This document shows positions 15,275 through 23,464 of a stretch of DNA of 38,204 nt, in pieces. The stretch covers positions 1 to 38,204 of the forward strand of contig JBFELL010000005.1 of the NCBI GenBank assembly GCA_041552135.1. Reading direction: 5' to 3'. The notes beneath the pieces are model-generated. The model was not told where the DNA came from and searched no databases. It worked only from the letters and a program-made list of their open reading frames with translations. Source of the DNA: SZUA-186 sp041552135 (GTDB lineage: Bacteria > Pseudomonadota > Gammaproteobacteria > UBA9214). The translations under genes and the position numbers were made by a program. Numbering within the stretch: position 1 is the stretch's first letter; each line of letters opens with the position of its first letter.

Positions 15275-15292
15275 GCCCCGGCGAACCGGGGC
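15275..15292 (-). terminator. hairpin between fae and the composite PTPS gene
   Basis: GCCCCGG (15275-15281) pairs with CCGGGGC (15286-15292) around a 4-base loop that reads TTCG on the minus strand. There is no T-run. It could attenuate readthrough or protect the fae message, which is expected to be abundant. Confidence 0.5.
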
Positions 15293-15307
15293 TACATTCC
15301 GTCTCAA

Positions 15308-15820
15308 TCAGGCATGTGCTGCGAACGGGTGCTCCACCGAGCCTTTTTGCGACACGACATCTGCAGCGGTTGGTTCACCACTGACGGCGCGCTTGATCGA
15401 CAACTTGGTCGCTTCGTAATTGAAATCCTGGATCTTGTTGTCGTCCTCGGCCTCCCAGTGGATGAAGACACCGACGCTGACATACAGGTTATCTGCCTCG
15501 TCAGCCGGGATAGTGCCATCCTCGACACAGTCGGCAACGGCCATTGCGACACCGCGCTGTGCAGGACCGAACATCTGTACCGCCTGTTTGGCACCCTTGA
15601 TGGTCACCTTGTTGAACATCACGGTGGCAGGCTTGACCATCAGGTTGGGGCTGACTACCGCCAGCAGGCCATTGACACCTTCCTTCTGGTTGGTCAGCGT
15701 CTGGCAAAAGCAGTCTTCAGCGGCAGACCCGCGCGGCCCGATAATCAGGTCGATATGGGCCACTTCATTGCCGTCGCCAACCAGCGCCTCACCTACAAGG
15801 ACTTTATCGATTTTAGCCAT
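15308..15820 (-). CDS. fae: formaldehyde-activating enzyme
   Basis: A 170-residue Fae, which condenses formaldehyde with H4MPT to methylene-H4MPT, the entry step of the pathway. The general-acid histidine known from Methylorubrum Fae is present at the same position (His22 in AHIDLIIG), with GLLAVVSPNLMVKPATVMFNKVT and the C-terminal VGVFIHWEAED segment typical of the family. AGGAGA lies about eight bases before the ATG. It follows the CitG-like gene by 27 bp, so it is the distal gene of the mptG-mtdB-mch operon. With MtoX in the same region, its formaldehyde may come from methanethiol. Confidence 0.97.
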   Translation of the reverse strand: MAKIDKVLVGEALVGDGNEVAHIDLIIGPRGSAAEDCFCQTLTNQKEGVNGLLAVVSPNLMVKPATVMFNKVTIKGAKQAVQMFGPAQRGVAMAVADCVEDGTIPADEADNLYVSVGVFIHWEAEDDNKIQDFNYEATKLSIKRAVSGEPTAADVVSQKGSVEHPFAAHA

Positions 15821-15847
15821 TACTACGTCTCCTTTACTCAGGTTGCT

Positions 15848-16792
15848 TTAAATAAAGGCCAGGTCTGCAAATTGCGCCGATTCTGGCCCGTTCACGAGCA
15901 GCGACCCGGCAGAGTCCTGCCTGTTCTGCAGATTCAGCACCATGAGTGCTGCAACCGTCAGGTCGGCAGTTGTACCGGGGTTGATACTCTTCCGTTTTAG
16001 CTCCTTGTCGAATCCAGACAAGCGAGAAAACAGCTGGTCCTCCTGTAACTGCGGCGCATACAGCCCGTCATAGAGTTGCCTCGCCCTGCTGCATACCGTC
16101 TCTGCCACGCGCTTGCCGTGCTCACGCTCTATGTGCGTATCTGTCATCTCGCCCAGCAGGTACAGATAGGTTGACATGATGGCCCGCTCAATACTCCGCT
16201 CCCGTTCCGATGCCGCCAGCAGGTGCGGCAGGCCAAGCTCAAACACATCCGAGAAATCCGTGACGTACTGTCGCGCCACCCGGTCGCGAACGGCCGCGCA
16301 GGCCATCGCCTGCAGCAGGTCTATCCGGGGCTCCTCCTGCGCCACGTCATGTTGCGGCACCGTGCCGAGCCCGCCAGGCCGGGCAATGCGGATCGCCTCG
16401 TAGCACAGCTGCGCATCGCGGCGGTCAAGATTACGCAGGGTTGCCCGCAGGGAGCGGCGCAGTGACATGCCGTGATCCATACGCAGTGCGGCATGCGCCA
16501 GTGGTGCACAGAGAAGTACGATCCCGAGGTTGGTATTGCGGCTTACCTCCTGTCGTGTGGCGCGCACGGCATAGAGAATCCGTTCCCCTACACTGGCGCC
16601 CGGTCGCGAGAGTTCGGGCGCTATGGCGATGGCACTGCGCACGAAATCCCCGGCCTTCTTCCCCTGCCCGCCACCATACACACTGACGTTGCCGGGCTTC
16701 ATCACGCCGAGTTCCATCCGGCAGGCCAGTTCGATCGCTTCGGCAACCGCCCGGGCAGCAAATACCTGCTGATTTCGTGTGCAAGCATTCAT
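15848..16792 (-). CDS. triphosphoribosyl-dephospho-CoA synthase-like (CitG family) protein
   Basis: A 314-residue protein of the CitG/MdcB family: a helical protein with VMKPGNVSVYGGG near the N-terminus (the KPGNV motif of the family), SRNTNLGIVLLCAPLA and a C-terminal SINPGTTADLTVAALMV. CitG makes the prosthetic-group precursor of citrate lyase from ATP and dephospho-CoA. Archaeal and methylotroph homologues without citrate lyase are linked to C1 genes, and their substrate is not known. A ribosyl transfer in methanopterin side-chain synthesis would fit the chemistry. The start overlaps the preceding stop as ATGA. Confidence 0.78.
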   Translation of the reverse strand: MNACTRNQQVFAARAVAEAIELACRMELGVMKPGNVSVYGGGQGKKAGDFVRSAIAIAPELSRPGASVGERILYAVRATRQEVSRNTNLGIVLLCAPLAHAALRMDHGMSLRRSLRATLRNLDRRDAQLCYEAIRIARPGGLGTVPQHDVAQEEPRIDLLQAMACAAVRDRVARQYVTDFSDVFELGLPHLLAASERERSIERAIMSTYLYLLGEMTDTHIEREHGKRVAETVCSRARQLYDGLYAPQLQEDQLFSRLSGFDKELKRKSINPGTTADLTVAALMVLNLQNRQDSAGSLLVNGPESAQFADLAFI

Positions 16793-17697
16793 GAGGCCAC
16801 CACCTTGATCACCTGCTGCATCAGGTAGCGCGTATGGAAATCCTCCACCAGACAGTGCGCAATATCGACCTCGCAGGTCGACTGCAGTCCTTTCCAGGCC
16901 GGTATGCTGTTGACCTCGATCACCTGCAGCCTGCCGTGGCTGTCGCGCATCAGGTCCACGCCGGCATAGTCCAGCGACAGCGCCTCGACGGAGGCCTCCG
17001 CCAGCCCGTCAAGGCGGGCGTCGGCCGGGCTTGACGCATAGCTTGCGCCTTGTGCAATGTTGTTGATCCAGTGCTTTCCGTGCCGCTCCATGCTTGCCAC
17101 GGCCTTGCCGTTGATGACGAAAACACGCCAGTCAAAGCCGGGGTTTTCCACGAAGCGCTGCAGGTAATAGACGCCCTGGTAATCATCCAGTGCGGGTAAT
17201 GCCTGCCGCGGGGACAGGCGTCGCAGTCCCTCACCCTGGGAGCCGAACAGCGGCTTCACCACCAGGCGATGACCGGCCGCGGCTTCCCGCTGCCAGATCG
17301 CGCGCCCCTTCTCGGGTGACGAGACCACCCAGGTGGGAGGCACCGGGATGCCGGCGCGTTGCAGCAGCAGGCTGGTCATACCCTTGTCAACACTGCGCTC
17401 GACGGCGCGTGCCGTGTTGTAGACCGGTATTCCCGTTGCATGCAGGGCGTGCAGCACGTCGAGATACAGCACGACCTGCTGCAGCGTGCCACCCGGCACA
17501 CCCCGGACAAAGACACCGTCCGGCATTTGCGTTTCGAAACCAGGCAACAACAGACCGCCAGGGGAGTGATGCAGATCGATTGCACAGTCCCTCAGAGACA
17601 CAGTCAGCAGTTCGCAACCGCGCGCGGCGAATGCCTCCCGCAACCGCGCACCGTGCCAGCCCGGGTCATCGCTGACCAGTGCGATCCGCGGATTCAT
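16789..17697 (-). CDS. RimK-like ATP-grasp ligase, candidate glutamate ligase
   Basis: A 302-residue ATP-grasp protein of the RimK/MptN/CofF group. Elements in order: VYNTARAVERSVDKGMTSLL (the substrate-selecting part), VVKPLFGSQGEGL (nucleotide binding), YLQRFVENPGFDWRVFVING and the Mg-binding VIEVNSIPAWKGLQ. Relatives add glutamate to H4MPT (MptN) or F420 (CofF), or polyglutamate to ribosomal protein S6 (RimK). In this operon, glutamylation of a cofactor, either H4MPT or the long polyglutamate tail reported for bacterial methylofuran, is likely; which one cannot be told. ATGA overlaps couple it to mch and to the CitG-like gene. Confidence 0.8.
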   Translation of the reverse strand: MNPRIALVSDDPGWHGARLREAFAARGCELLTVSLRDCAIDLHHSPGGLLLPGFETQMPDGVFVRGVPGGTLQQVVLYLDVLHALHATGIPVYNTARAVERSVDKGMTSLLLQRAGIPVPPTWVVSSPEKGRAIWQREAAAGHRLVVKPLFGSQGEGLRRLSPRQALPALDDYQGVYYLQRFVENPGFDWRVFVINGKAVASMERHGKHWINNIAQGASYASSPADARLDGLAEASVEALSLDYAGVDLMRDSHGRLQVIEVNSIPAWKGLQSTCEVDIAHCLVEDFHTRYLMQQVIKVVAS

Positions 17698-18701
17698 TGC
17701 ACGATACCGAAGGAGCGGTCCAGCACGAGCGGGTCAGTGGCACCGGCCTGGAAGCTGCGACCGGTATCAAGGCACGACACCATGACGCTGGCCGGACTGA
17801 AGAGCATCGGGTCGATTTCGAAGAAATCGTGGTTGTAGTGACTGAAAACCTCGGCAAAGGGCTTGCCGTAATCCCGGGAGGTACCACTGGGCAGCTGCAT
17901 GGCGAGCTCGCGCGCATCGTCATCGCTACCGGTGACGAACAGGTGAACATGCCCGCCGTAGAGTATTGCGTCGTTGGTCCTGCCCATGCCATCGACAAAG
18001 TCATGCGCAGGCGGCGGCAGTGGCGCACTCCCGGCACCATCGATGATCTGCTCGAGCGGAAAGCCGAGGGTGTGGGCCTTGTGCATAGCCACTTCCAGTA
18101 CCCGGGAAACGACCTGGGTAGTACCGGCCAGGCTCAGTGTGGGCGTCAGAATCAGTGTCAGCCTGGCGATGTCCACGCCGCAGTCAGCGGCAATTTTCTC
18201 CGTCAATGCGGCCGGCGGGAACCGGTCGACCTCCAGCACCAGGCAGGTGGAATCGCCGCTGTCACGGTAGCCGAGCTCCCCGAACAGCGTCTCCTTGCAC
18301 GCCAGGGCACGCCCGGGGCCGGAGCCAAGTGCATGAAAGGCCTCCTTGCCCTCGCCGTGTGACAGGCTCCAGCCGGCATACTGACTGCCGAGGCAGGCAA
18401 TGACCGGATTGGTGCTGTGCACACCGAGGCTGAGCGGCCAGCGTGTGATATTGCCGTTTGCGCCAAGACTGACGCGGCCCATCCCGCCCATGCAGATTTC
18501 GGCAACGCGGCGGCCCAGCTCTATCCCGCCGCGGGTATCCATGCCTGTATCGATCACCCTGCAGCCGTTCGGCATGCTGTGCTCGAGCATGCGCAGACGA
18601 TCCGCATCGGCGCGCAAATCGTCCAGCAGTTTCAGGGCGGCCTGGTTGACGCCGGGCTGCGTGAGGACAGCACCGCCAGCGGCGGATGTGACGGATGACA
18701 T
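17694..18701 (-). CDS. mch: methenyl-H4MPT cyclohydrolase
   Basis: A 335-residue Mch, which hydrolyses methenyl-H4MPT to 5-formyl-H4MPT in the cytoplasm. Family blocks are VIDTGMDTRGGIELGR, ICMGGMGRVSLG, HSTNPVIACLGSQYAGWSL, GSGPGRALA and the late GRTNDAILYGGHVHLFV. The start at 18701 lies two bases after the stop of the preceding ATP-grasp gene, with a GGGGGTGG ribosome site inside that gene. The product is passed to the FhcABCD complex encoded divergently at 22176-26840. Confidence 0.97.
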   Translation of the reverse strand: MSSVTSAAGGAVLTQPGVNQAALKLLDDLRADADRLRMLEHSMPNGCRVIDTGMDTRGGIELGRRVAEICMGGMGRVSLGANGNITRWPLSLGVHSTNPVIACLGSQYAGWSLSHGEGKEAFHALGSGPGRALACKETLFGELGYRDSGDSTCLVLEVDRFPPAALTEKIAADCGVDIARLTLILTPTLSLAGTTQVVSRVLEVAMHKAHTLGFPLEQIIDGAGSAPLPPPAHDFVDGMGRTNDAILYGGHVHLFVTGSDDDARELAMQLPSGTSRDYGKPFAEVFSHYNHDFFEIDPMLFSPASVMVSCLDTGRSFQAGATDPLVLDRSFGIVQ

Positions 18702-18703
18702 GT

Positions 18704-19870
18704 TCAGGCCACCCCCCTTTGCGCAAGGCCAGCCCGCGGGTCGTTCCGGGCCGCAAGCGCCGGCAGCATTCCATGAATCACGCGACTGCGCCGGTCCAGC
18801 ACCTCCCTTACCCGTGACATGTGGCTGCCGCTCGCGTGGACAGTACACACAGGTTGACCGGGCTGGATGGTGCTTCCGGTTACCGGCATATCGCTGCACC
18901 AGCCCGGCCACTTCATGCCGATCGGCACGGCCATTTCACGATCCGCATACATCACCGCATGGGCGCGACCGGCGAGCGCACGGACCGGGAAGGACGGTTT
19001 TACTCCCCTGCAGCACGCCACATGCCTGCTGAACAGGCTGTCAGGTCCGCTGTTATCGTAGAGTTCCATGGTCGCCGTCGGGCGACCGTTGACCTCCAGC
19101 ACGTGAAACTCGTTCCTGTCGACAACCAGATCCATACTGTTCAGGCCGCGCAGGCAGAGCCGGCTGACGAGCATCCTGATAGCATGCATGACCTCCAGGT
19201 GCAGCGCGACCGGCAGGTCCCGGCAGGAGAGCGCCCCGCCGTAGCGGTAACATTCCCGGCTGCCGACGGCATCGTGCCATTGTTCGCTGATGCCGACGAC
19301 AGCCATCTGGCGCCCATTGCAGAGGAACAGCACCGACATGACACGCCCCGGCAGCTTGCGCTGGTAATAGACGCCGGGCTGCCCGGCCGTGCGCCTTGCC
19401 GGCATAACGTGCCCGCCACCACTGCAGCCTGCCTGCTTGGCAAGCCAGCCATTGCTGTCTGCCGGTCGCCGGTAGGTGACTGCCGGATGCGGAATTCCCA
19501 GCCGGTCCAGTAACGGGAACAGATAGCGTGGCGTGCCGAGATCCGAAAGCAGGTCAGGCGCGTTACCGAGCAGCTCGCGGCCCGCCGCGAGATCGGTCAG
19601 GGTCTGCGGGTCGGACTCAAACCCGGCCCCGTAGACAAGTCCCGGACAGCGGTGCGCCGGATACAGCCGCTCGGCCGTCTCCAGCAGGAGGTTCCTGCTG
19701 ATCTGCAGCCGCGCGTCACCGATGCGTGCTGACGAGACTGCTGCCATGCGTGTGTCCTCGTCACCGTAAACATCGAGCACGCTCACCGGTATCGAGGCCG
19801 CGCTCGCGGATTGCGCGAGCGCACGCCCGGACAGGGCAACGACCAGTATATTGTCAGGCTGCCTTGACAT
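18704..19870 (-). CDS. ATP-grasp domain protein of the H4MPT gene set
   Basis: A 388-residue ATP-grasp protein: N-terminal NILVVALSGRALAQSA (a Rossmann-like preATP-grasp start), YLFPLLDRLGIPHPAVTY, WLAKQAGCSGGGHVMPA, and the metal site FHVLEVNGRPTATMELYD. A C-terminal extension of about 100 residues follows (GMKWPGWCSDMPVTGSTI, SRVREVL). It is recurrently found between mtdB and mch in methylotroph gene clusters; its substrate is unknown, with carboxylate-amine ligation as the expected chemistry. It overlaps the end of mtdB by 17 bp. Confidence 0.78.
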   Translation of the reverse strand: MSRQPDNILVVALSGRALAQSASAASIPVSVLDVYGDEDTRMAAVSSARIGDARLQISRNLLLETAERLYPAHRCPGLVYGAGFESDPQTLTDLAAGRELLGNAPDLLSDLGTPRYLFPLLDRLGIPHPAVTYRRPADSNGWLAKQAGCSGGGHVMPARRTAGQPGVYYQRKLPGRVMSVLFLCNGRQMAVVGISEQWHDAVGSRECYRYGGALSCRDLPVALHLEVMHAIRMLVSRLCLRGLNSMDLVVDRNEFHVLEVNGRPTATMELYDNSGPDSLFSRHVACCRGVKPSFPVRALAGRAHAVMYADREMAVPIGMKWPGWCSDMPVTGSTIQPGQPVCTVHASGSHMSRVREVLDRRSRVIHGMLPALAARNDPRAGLAQRGVA

Positions 19871-20759
19871 ACTCGCGCGCCCTGTCGAAAGCCTGCCGGA
19901 AATCAAGGTAAAGCGGTGTGTCAGTCGTTGCCATTGCCTTGAGCAGCTGCTGCTGGACCTGGTACTTGACATTGCCGATGGCCAGTGCGCCGATTCCGAC
20001 TGCCTGCTTCAGCCCGGCGATCGACGCCCCGTCATCCATGAGGTCGACACCCTCGATTCCCAGCGGCGGCACGGCATTCAGGTCACCTGCCACCTTGAGT
20101 GCCACCGCGGACTGCAGCTGCGCCGAGGACAGCACCTGCACACCGGCCTTTGCGGTGCTGAAAACCACATCGACATCGGCCAGCAGGGCCTGCTTGCGCT
20201 CATCAGTCGACCCGTCCAGCGCCTCGATGTCAACGCCATAGCGCTGTTTGCACGAGCTGGCCACCCTGCTCGCCGCCTCGCTGCCGTCATGTCCTACGAT
20301 GGCCACCTCGGCGCCGGCCCCGGCCGCGAGCACGCAGGCCGCGGTGCCGACCGGTCCTGAGCCACCGAACACCAGCAGCCGTTGCCCGGCAAGTGCGGCG
20401 GCATGTGCCACTTGCAGCTGCCGCTCGGCACAGGCCACCAGCGCGGCCGCCGTCGTGAATGCACCGCTGGGGTCTACCATCACAGACACCTCGAAGGGCG
20501 GCACCATGGCATCAACGGACAACTGCAGCATATCCATGGCCTGGTTTACGTCCCTGCCACCGATGAAGATCCCGGTGTGCTTCACGCCTTTAGGGCCACG
20601 CGAAAATATCGCATCCTGCACCAGGCCGGTGACTTCGGCCGCTTCCGCGTGTGTATAGGGGATCACGGTGGTCCAGCCCGCATCACAGGCCATGTTCACG
20701 TCAAACGGGCTGACATGCTTTGCCGGCGTGATCATGTGCATGATGTAGGGTTTGCTCAT
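19854..20759 (-). CDS. mtdB: NAD(P)-dependent methylene-H4MPT dehydrogenase
   Basis: A 301-residue MtdB, which oxidises methylene-H4MPT to methenyl-H4MPT with NAD+ or NADP+. The N-terminus (PYIMHMITPAKHVSPFDVNMACDAGW) is characteristic of MtdB. The nucleotide-binding fold shows LVFGGSGPVGTAACVLA, with NAVPPLGIEGVDLMD later. AGGAT precedes the ATG. The second gene of the operon driven by the predicted sigma-54 promoter at 21833-21818. Confidence 0.96.
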   Translation of the reverse strand: MSKPYIMHMITPAKHVSPFDVNMACDAGWTTVIPYTHAEAAEVTGLVQDAIFSRGPKGVKHTGIFIGGRDVNQAMDMLQLSVDAMVPPFEVSVMVDPSGAFTTAAALVACAERQLQVAHAAALAGQRLLVFGGSGPVGTAACVLAAGAGAEVAIVGHDGSEAASRVASSCKQRYGVDIEALDGSTDERKQALLADVDVVFSTAKAGVQVLSSAQLQSAVALKVAGDLNAVPPLGIEGVDLMDDGASIAGLKQAVGIGALAIGNVKYQVQQQLLKAMATTDTPLYLDFRQAFDRAREYVKAA

Positions 20760-20783
20760 TCGTGCAATCCTGAGCGCAAGGGC

Positions 20784-21803
20784 CTATATGGCAGCCCGCA
20801 GCGAAGCGGCGACAAGGTCCGGCCGGGTATCGATACGCCCGCCGCAGTTGCGCGCGCGCGTGAGTTCGAAATGCAGCATGGGCCGGTCGCTGAACTGCTT
20901 CGTAGCCGAGTGCAGCAACCGCGCAGCAGCCGCCTCGCTTTCCAGGATGGCGAAACCGGTCGGTCCCCAGGAACTCTGACCGATACCCTGGATTTCCTGC
21001 GAGGCGAGCCAGGCAAGCACCCGGGCCACCTCCGGACTGGCAAAACGCCCGGACTGGGCAGGCGCAAAGTGATCACCGACGACCCGCTGCACATGGCCGA
21101 TCGCACGACCGAAACCGTCGTGGTCCCGTTCCGACAGCGCAGGCAGGGCCTGCATCAGGACCAGCCGGCAGAGTTCTGCAGCGCGGGTCCCGGGGAATTC
21201 CGGCAGTGCGGCGAATGCCTCGACTTCCCGCTTGCCATGGATCCCCGGGCCGCGTCGGTCGAAAATGAGCAGGACAGGCCAGTCATCCGGAAAGTTTTCC
21301 TGCATGATGACCGGCGGTGGCATGTCACCACTGCCACGTCCACCGTCGACCAGAAACCCGCCGGACTCGAAGGCACCTATGCCGATACCGGAGCGCATGC
21401 CACGCCTCATCAGCCCGGCAAGTCTGCGCAAATCCATCTCGATCCCGTAGAGCGCTAGCATCCCACTGGCAACGGCAAGGGCCAGCTGGGTACCCGAGCC
21501 GAGGCCCACATGGTCGGGGATCGCACGCCTGATGCGGATAGCGACCCCCTGTGGCAGACCCAGCGTCTGCGTCAGTGATGCGGCACAGGCCAGCGCTCGC
21601 AAGCGGGCCATTGGCGGCCCATCGACCTGCAGTGTCCCGGATTGCCTGACTTCAAGTTCGGTGGCAATGCCTTCCAGCGTCAGTCCGAGACTGCCGAAAC
21701 GCCGCCCGAGGTTGCCATTGAGATCCAGAAAGCCCAGATGCAGGCGCGCCGGCGCTTCCACCCGCACCGACTCGAATCGCACTTTTCCCTCATGAGCATG
21801 CAT
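20784..21803 (-). CDS. mptG: beta-ribofuranosylaminobenzene 5'-phosphate synthase
   Basis: A 339-residue member of the GHMP-kinase-like RFAP synthase family, which condenses phosphoribosyl pyrophosphate with 4-aminobenzoate, releasing CO2 and PPi; this is the committed step of H4MPT synthesis. Visible motifs are VEAPARLHLGFLDLNG, the glycine-rich IPDHVGLGSGTQLALAVA, SGIGIGAFESGGFLVDGG and QSSWGPTGFA. The start is uncertain. ATG 21803 lies only about 5 bases after the predicted sigma-54 start site and has no ribosome site; GTG 21782, after a close GAGGGA, would give a 332-residue protein starting nearer the conserved region. pABA may come from PabB at 9812-11218. Confidence 0.92.
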   Translation of the reverse strand: MHAHEGKVRFESVRVEAPARLHLGFLDLNGNLGRRFGSLGLTLEGIATELEVRQSGTLQVDGPPMARLRALACAASLTQTLGLPQGVAIRIRRAIPDHVGLGSGTQLALAVASGMLALYGIEMDLRRLAGLMRRGMRSGIGIGAFESGGFLVDGGRGSGDMPPPVIMQENFPDDWPVLLIFDRRGPGIHGKREVEAFAALPEFPGTRAAELCRLVLMQALPALSERDHDGFGRAIGHVQRVVGDHFAPAQSGRFASPEVARVLAWLASQEIQGIGQSSWGPTGFAILESEAAAARLLHSATKQFSDRPMLHFELTRARNCGGRIDTRPDLVAASLRAAI

Positions 21804-21817
21804 CACGTATGAAGCAG

Positions 21818-21833
21818 AGCAACTGGCATGCCA
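21818..21833 (-). promoter_or_regulatory. sigma-54 promoter of mptG-mtdB-mch-fae
   Basis: On the minus strand, TGGCAT (21833-21828), five bases, TTGCT (21822-21818): one change from TGGCAC-N5-TTGCW. The expected start site is near 21808, directly before mptG, the first gene of the operon that ends with fae. Confidence 0.75.
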
Positions 21834-21906
21834 GTTTTGAAGTTTCCCTTCATTCCAGCACACTTAGGGCATTGCCGATTGTGTATTGCGACAGGCATGG
21901 GGCAGT

Positions 21907-21937
21907 ATGTCACGCATGTTTGCCCGCAATGTCACGC
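21907..21937. promoter_or_regulatory. paired ATGTCACGC direct repeats, candidate enhancer
   Basis: ATGTCACGC occurs at 21907-21915 and again at 21929-21937, a 22-base period close to two helical turns, in the divergent region between mptG and fhcB. The first copy is about 75 bp upstream of the minus-strand -24 element. The core TGTCAC also occurs before the promoters at 5409 and 33943. The rest of the 372-bp divergent region shows no gene. Confidence 0.4.
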
Positions 21938-22135
21938 TACTGCGCCAGAGCGCGAAACAATCGCGACTGGCGGGCAGCCGGCTGTCCCGTAAAGCACCTG
22001 ATTTCACATGAATGCATGCCGGGTTATCCCCGAGGCGCCGCATCAGGGCACCTTGGCACGATCTGTGCTCAATGGTTTGATCAACAGACTGGCAATCCCG
22101 CCGCCGGTACACAGCGCCCAGGGTAACGGACGCCA

Positions 22136-22151
22136 TGGCGGTGATACTGCA
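22136..22151 (+). promoter_or_regulatory. weak sigma-54 promoter candidate for fhcBADC
   Basis: TGGCGG-TGATA-CTGCA keeps the essential GG and GC at the correct distance but has three changes from the consensus. It would start transcription about 13 bases before the fhcB ATG. Weaker than the other four candidates. Confidence 0.35.
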
Positions 22152-22175
22152 GTCAGCCACACCAGGCCGGCCCGG

Positions 22176-23447
22176 ATGGACAACAAGACGAGCGGAACCA
22201 CACACCACAACACCGTATGCCCGTTTTGCGGCCTGTGTTGCGATGATCTGACAGTCCGGGTCAATGTTGACGAGGCGACGGTCACCGCCAACGGCTGCAC
22301 GCTCGGTGCGCGGGGTTTCGCACAGCCTGCAGCGGACACCAGGCAGCCCCTGATTCAGGGCAAGACCTGCACCGTGGAACAGGCAGTGCAGCATGCAGCG
22401 GGCCTGCTGCGTAGCGCCCGTCTGCCCCTGTTCGGCGGTCTTGGTACCGATGTGGACGGTGCACGGGCAGCCATCAAACTGGCAGACCACATCGGTGCAA
22501 CACTGGACCACATGAACAGCGAGGCCCTGCTGCGCAACCTGCTTGCAGTGCAGGACAGTGGCTGGATGACCTGCACACTCACCGAGGTCCGCAATCGCGC
22601 GGATCTGCTGGTTATGTTTGGCAGTTCCGCTGAACAGCGGCTGCCGCGTTTCTATGAACGATTCTTCAACAATCAGGAATCCATGTTCGGGCTGGGTGCA
22701 GACGAACGGCGGCTTGTCCTGATCGGGGACGGAGCTGCCAGTAGCGTGATGCAGGGTGACCCGCGCGTCACCGCTATTCCCTGCCCGACACACCGGCTGG
22801 GTGACATCGCCGCGGCAATGCGCACCCTCCTGCGGGGACGGCCACTGCAGCAGAAATCGGTTGCCGGTGTTTCGGTCGTACAGCTGCAGGACCTGGTGAA
22901 TCGTCTTGCGCATGCGCACTATGGTGTCATCGGCTGGCTGGCCGCAGAACTCGATTTCCCGCATGCGGAACTTGCCGTTCAGGCAATCAGCGCACTGGCC
23001 GTGGACCTGAACAGCAACACGCGCTGCTCCGGGCTGCCGCTGGGCGGCAACAACGGTGATACCACTTTCGTACAGGTGGCGACATCCCAGACCGGCTACC
23101 CGACACGCATCAGTCTCGGCGGCAACCAGGCCCGCTACGGGCCGCTGCAGAATGCCACGGACCGGCTGCTGGCGGACAACGAGGCGGACATCCTGGTGTG
23201 GATATCCGCATTCGATGCTGAACGCAAGCCACCCGCCAGCGCGATTCCCGGCATCGTACTGGGACATGCCGCCATGCAGTGCGACCCGGCCCCTGAAGTC
23301 TTTTTCCCGGTAGCAACACCCGGCATTGACCACGCCGGCAATATCTATCGTTGCGATTCGGCGGTGAATCTTCCGCTGCGCGCATTACGCAGCACCGGCC
23401 TGCCGGCGGTGGCCGCTGTACTGAACTCAATCACCGGACATCTGTAG
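22176..23447 (+). CDS. fhcB: formyltransferase/hydrolase complex subunit B (formylmethanofuran dehydrogenase B homologue)
   Basis: A 423-residue homologue of the molybdopterin subunit of archaeal formylmethanofuran dehydrogenase. The N-terminus has CPFCGLCCDDL with Cys15, Cys18 and Cys22 in the CxxCxxxC spacing that holds a [4Fe-4S] cluster in the archaeal enzyme. TCTLTEVRNRADLLVMFGSS corresponds to the archaeal active-site region, and the fold continues to FPVATPGIDHAGNIYRCD. In methylotrophs the Fhc complex works as a formyltransferase/hydrolase releasing formate, with FhcB regarded as non-redox. The ATG at 22176 is chosen because family similarity begins there; upstream residues are unlike it and the ribosome site is weak. 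Confidence 0.92.
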   Translation: MDNKTSGTTHHNTVCPFCGLCCDDLTVRVNVDEATVTANGCTLGARGFAQPAADTRQPLIQGKTCTVEQAVQHAAGLLRSARLPLFGGLGTDVDGARAAIKLADHIGATLDHMNSEALLRNLLAVQDSGWMTCTLTEVRNRADLLVMFGSSAEQRLPRFYERFFNNQESMFGLGADERRLVLIGDGAASSVMQGDPRVTAIPCPTHRLGDIAAAMRTLLRGRPLQQKSVAGVSVVQLQDLVNRLAHAHYGVIGWLAAELDFPHAELAVQAISALAVDLNSNTRCSGLPLGGNNGDTTFVQVATSQTGYPTRISLGGNQARYGPLQNATDRLLADNEADILVWISAFDAERKPPASAIPGIVLGHAAMQCDPAPEVFFPVATPGIDHAGNIYRCDSAVNLPLRALRSTGLPAVAAVLNSITGHL

Positions 23448-23464
23448 GGTCGCGGAGAATACCC

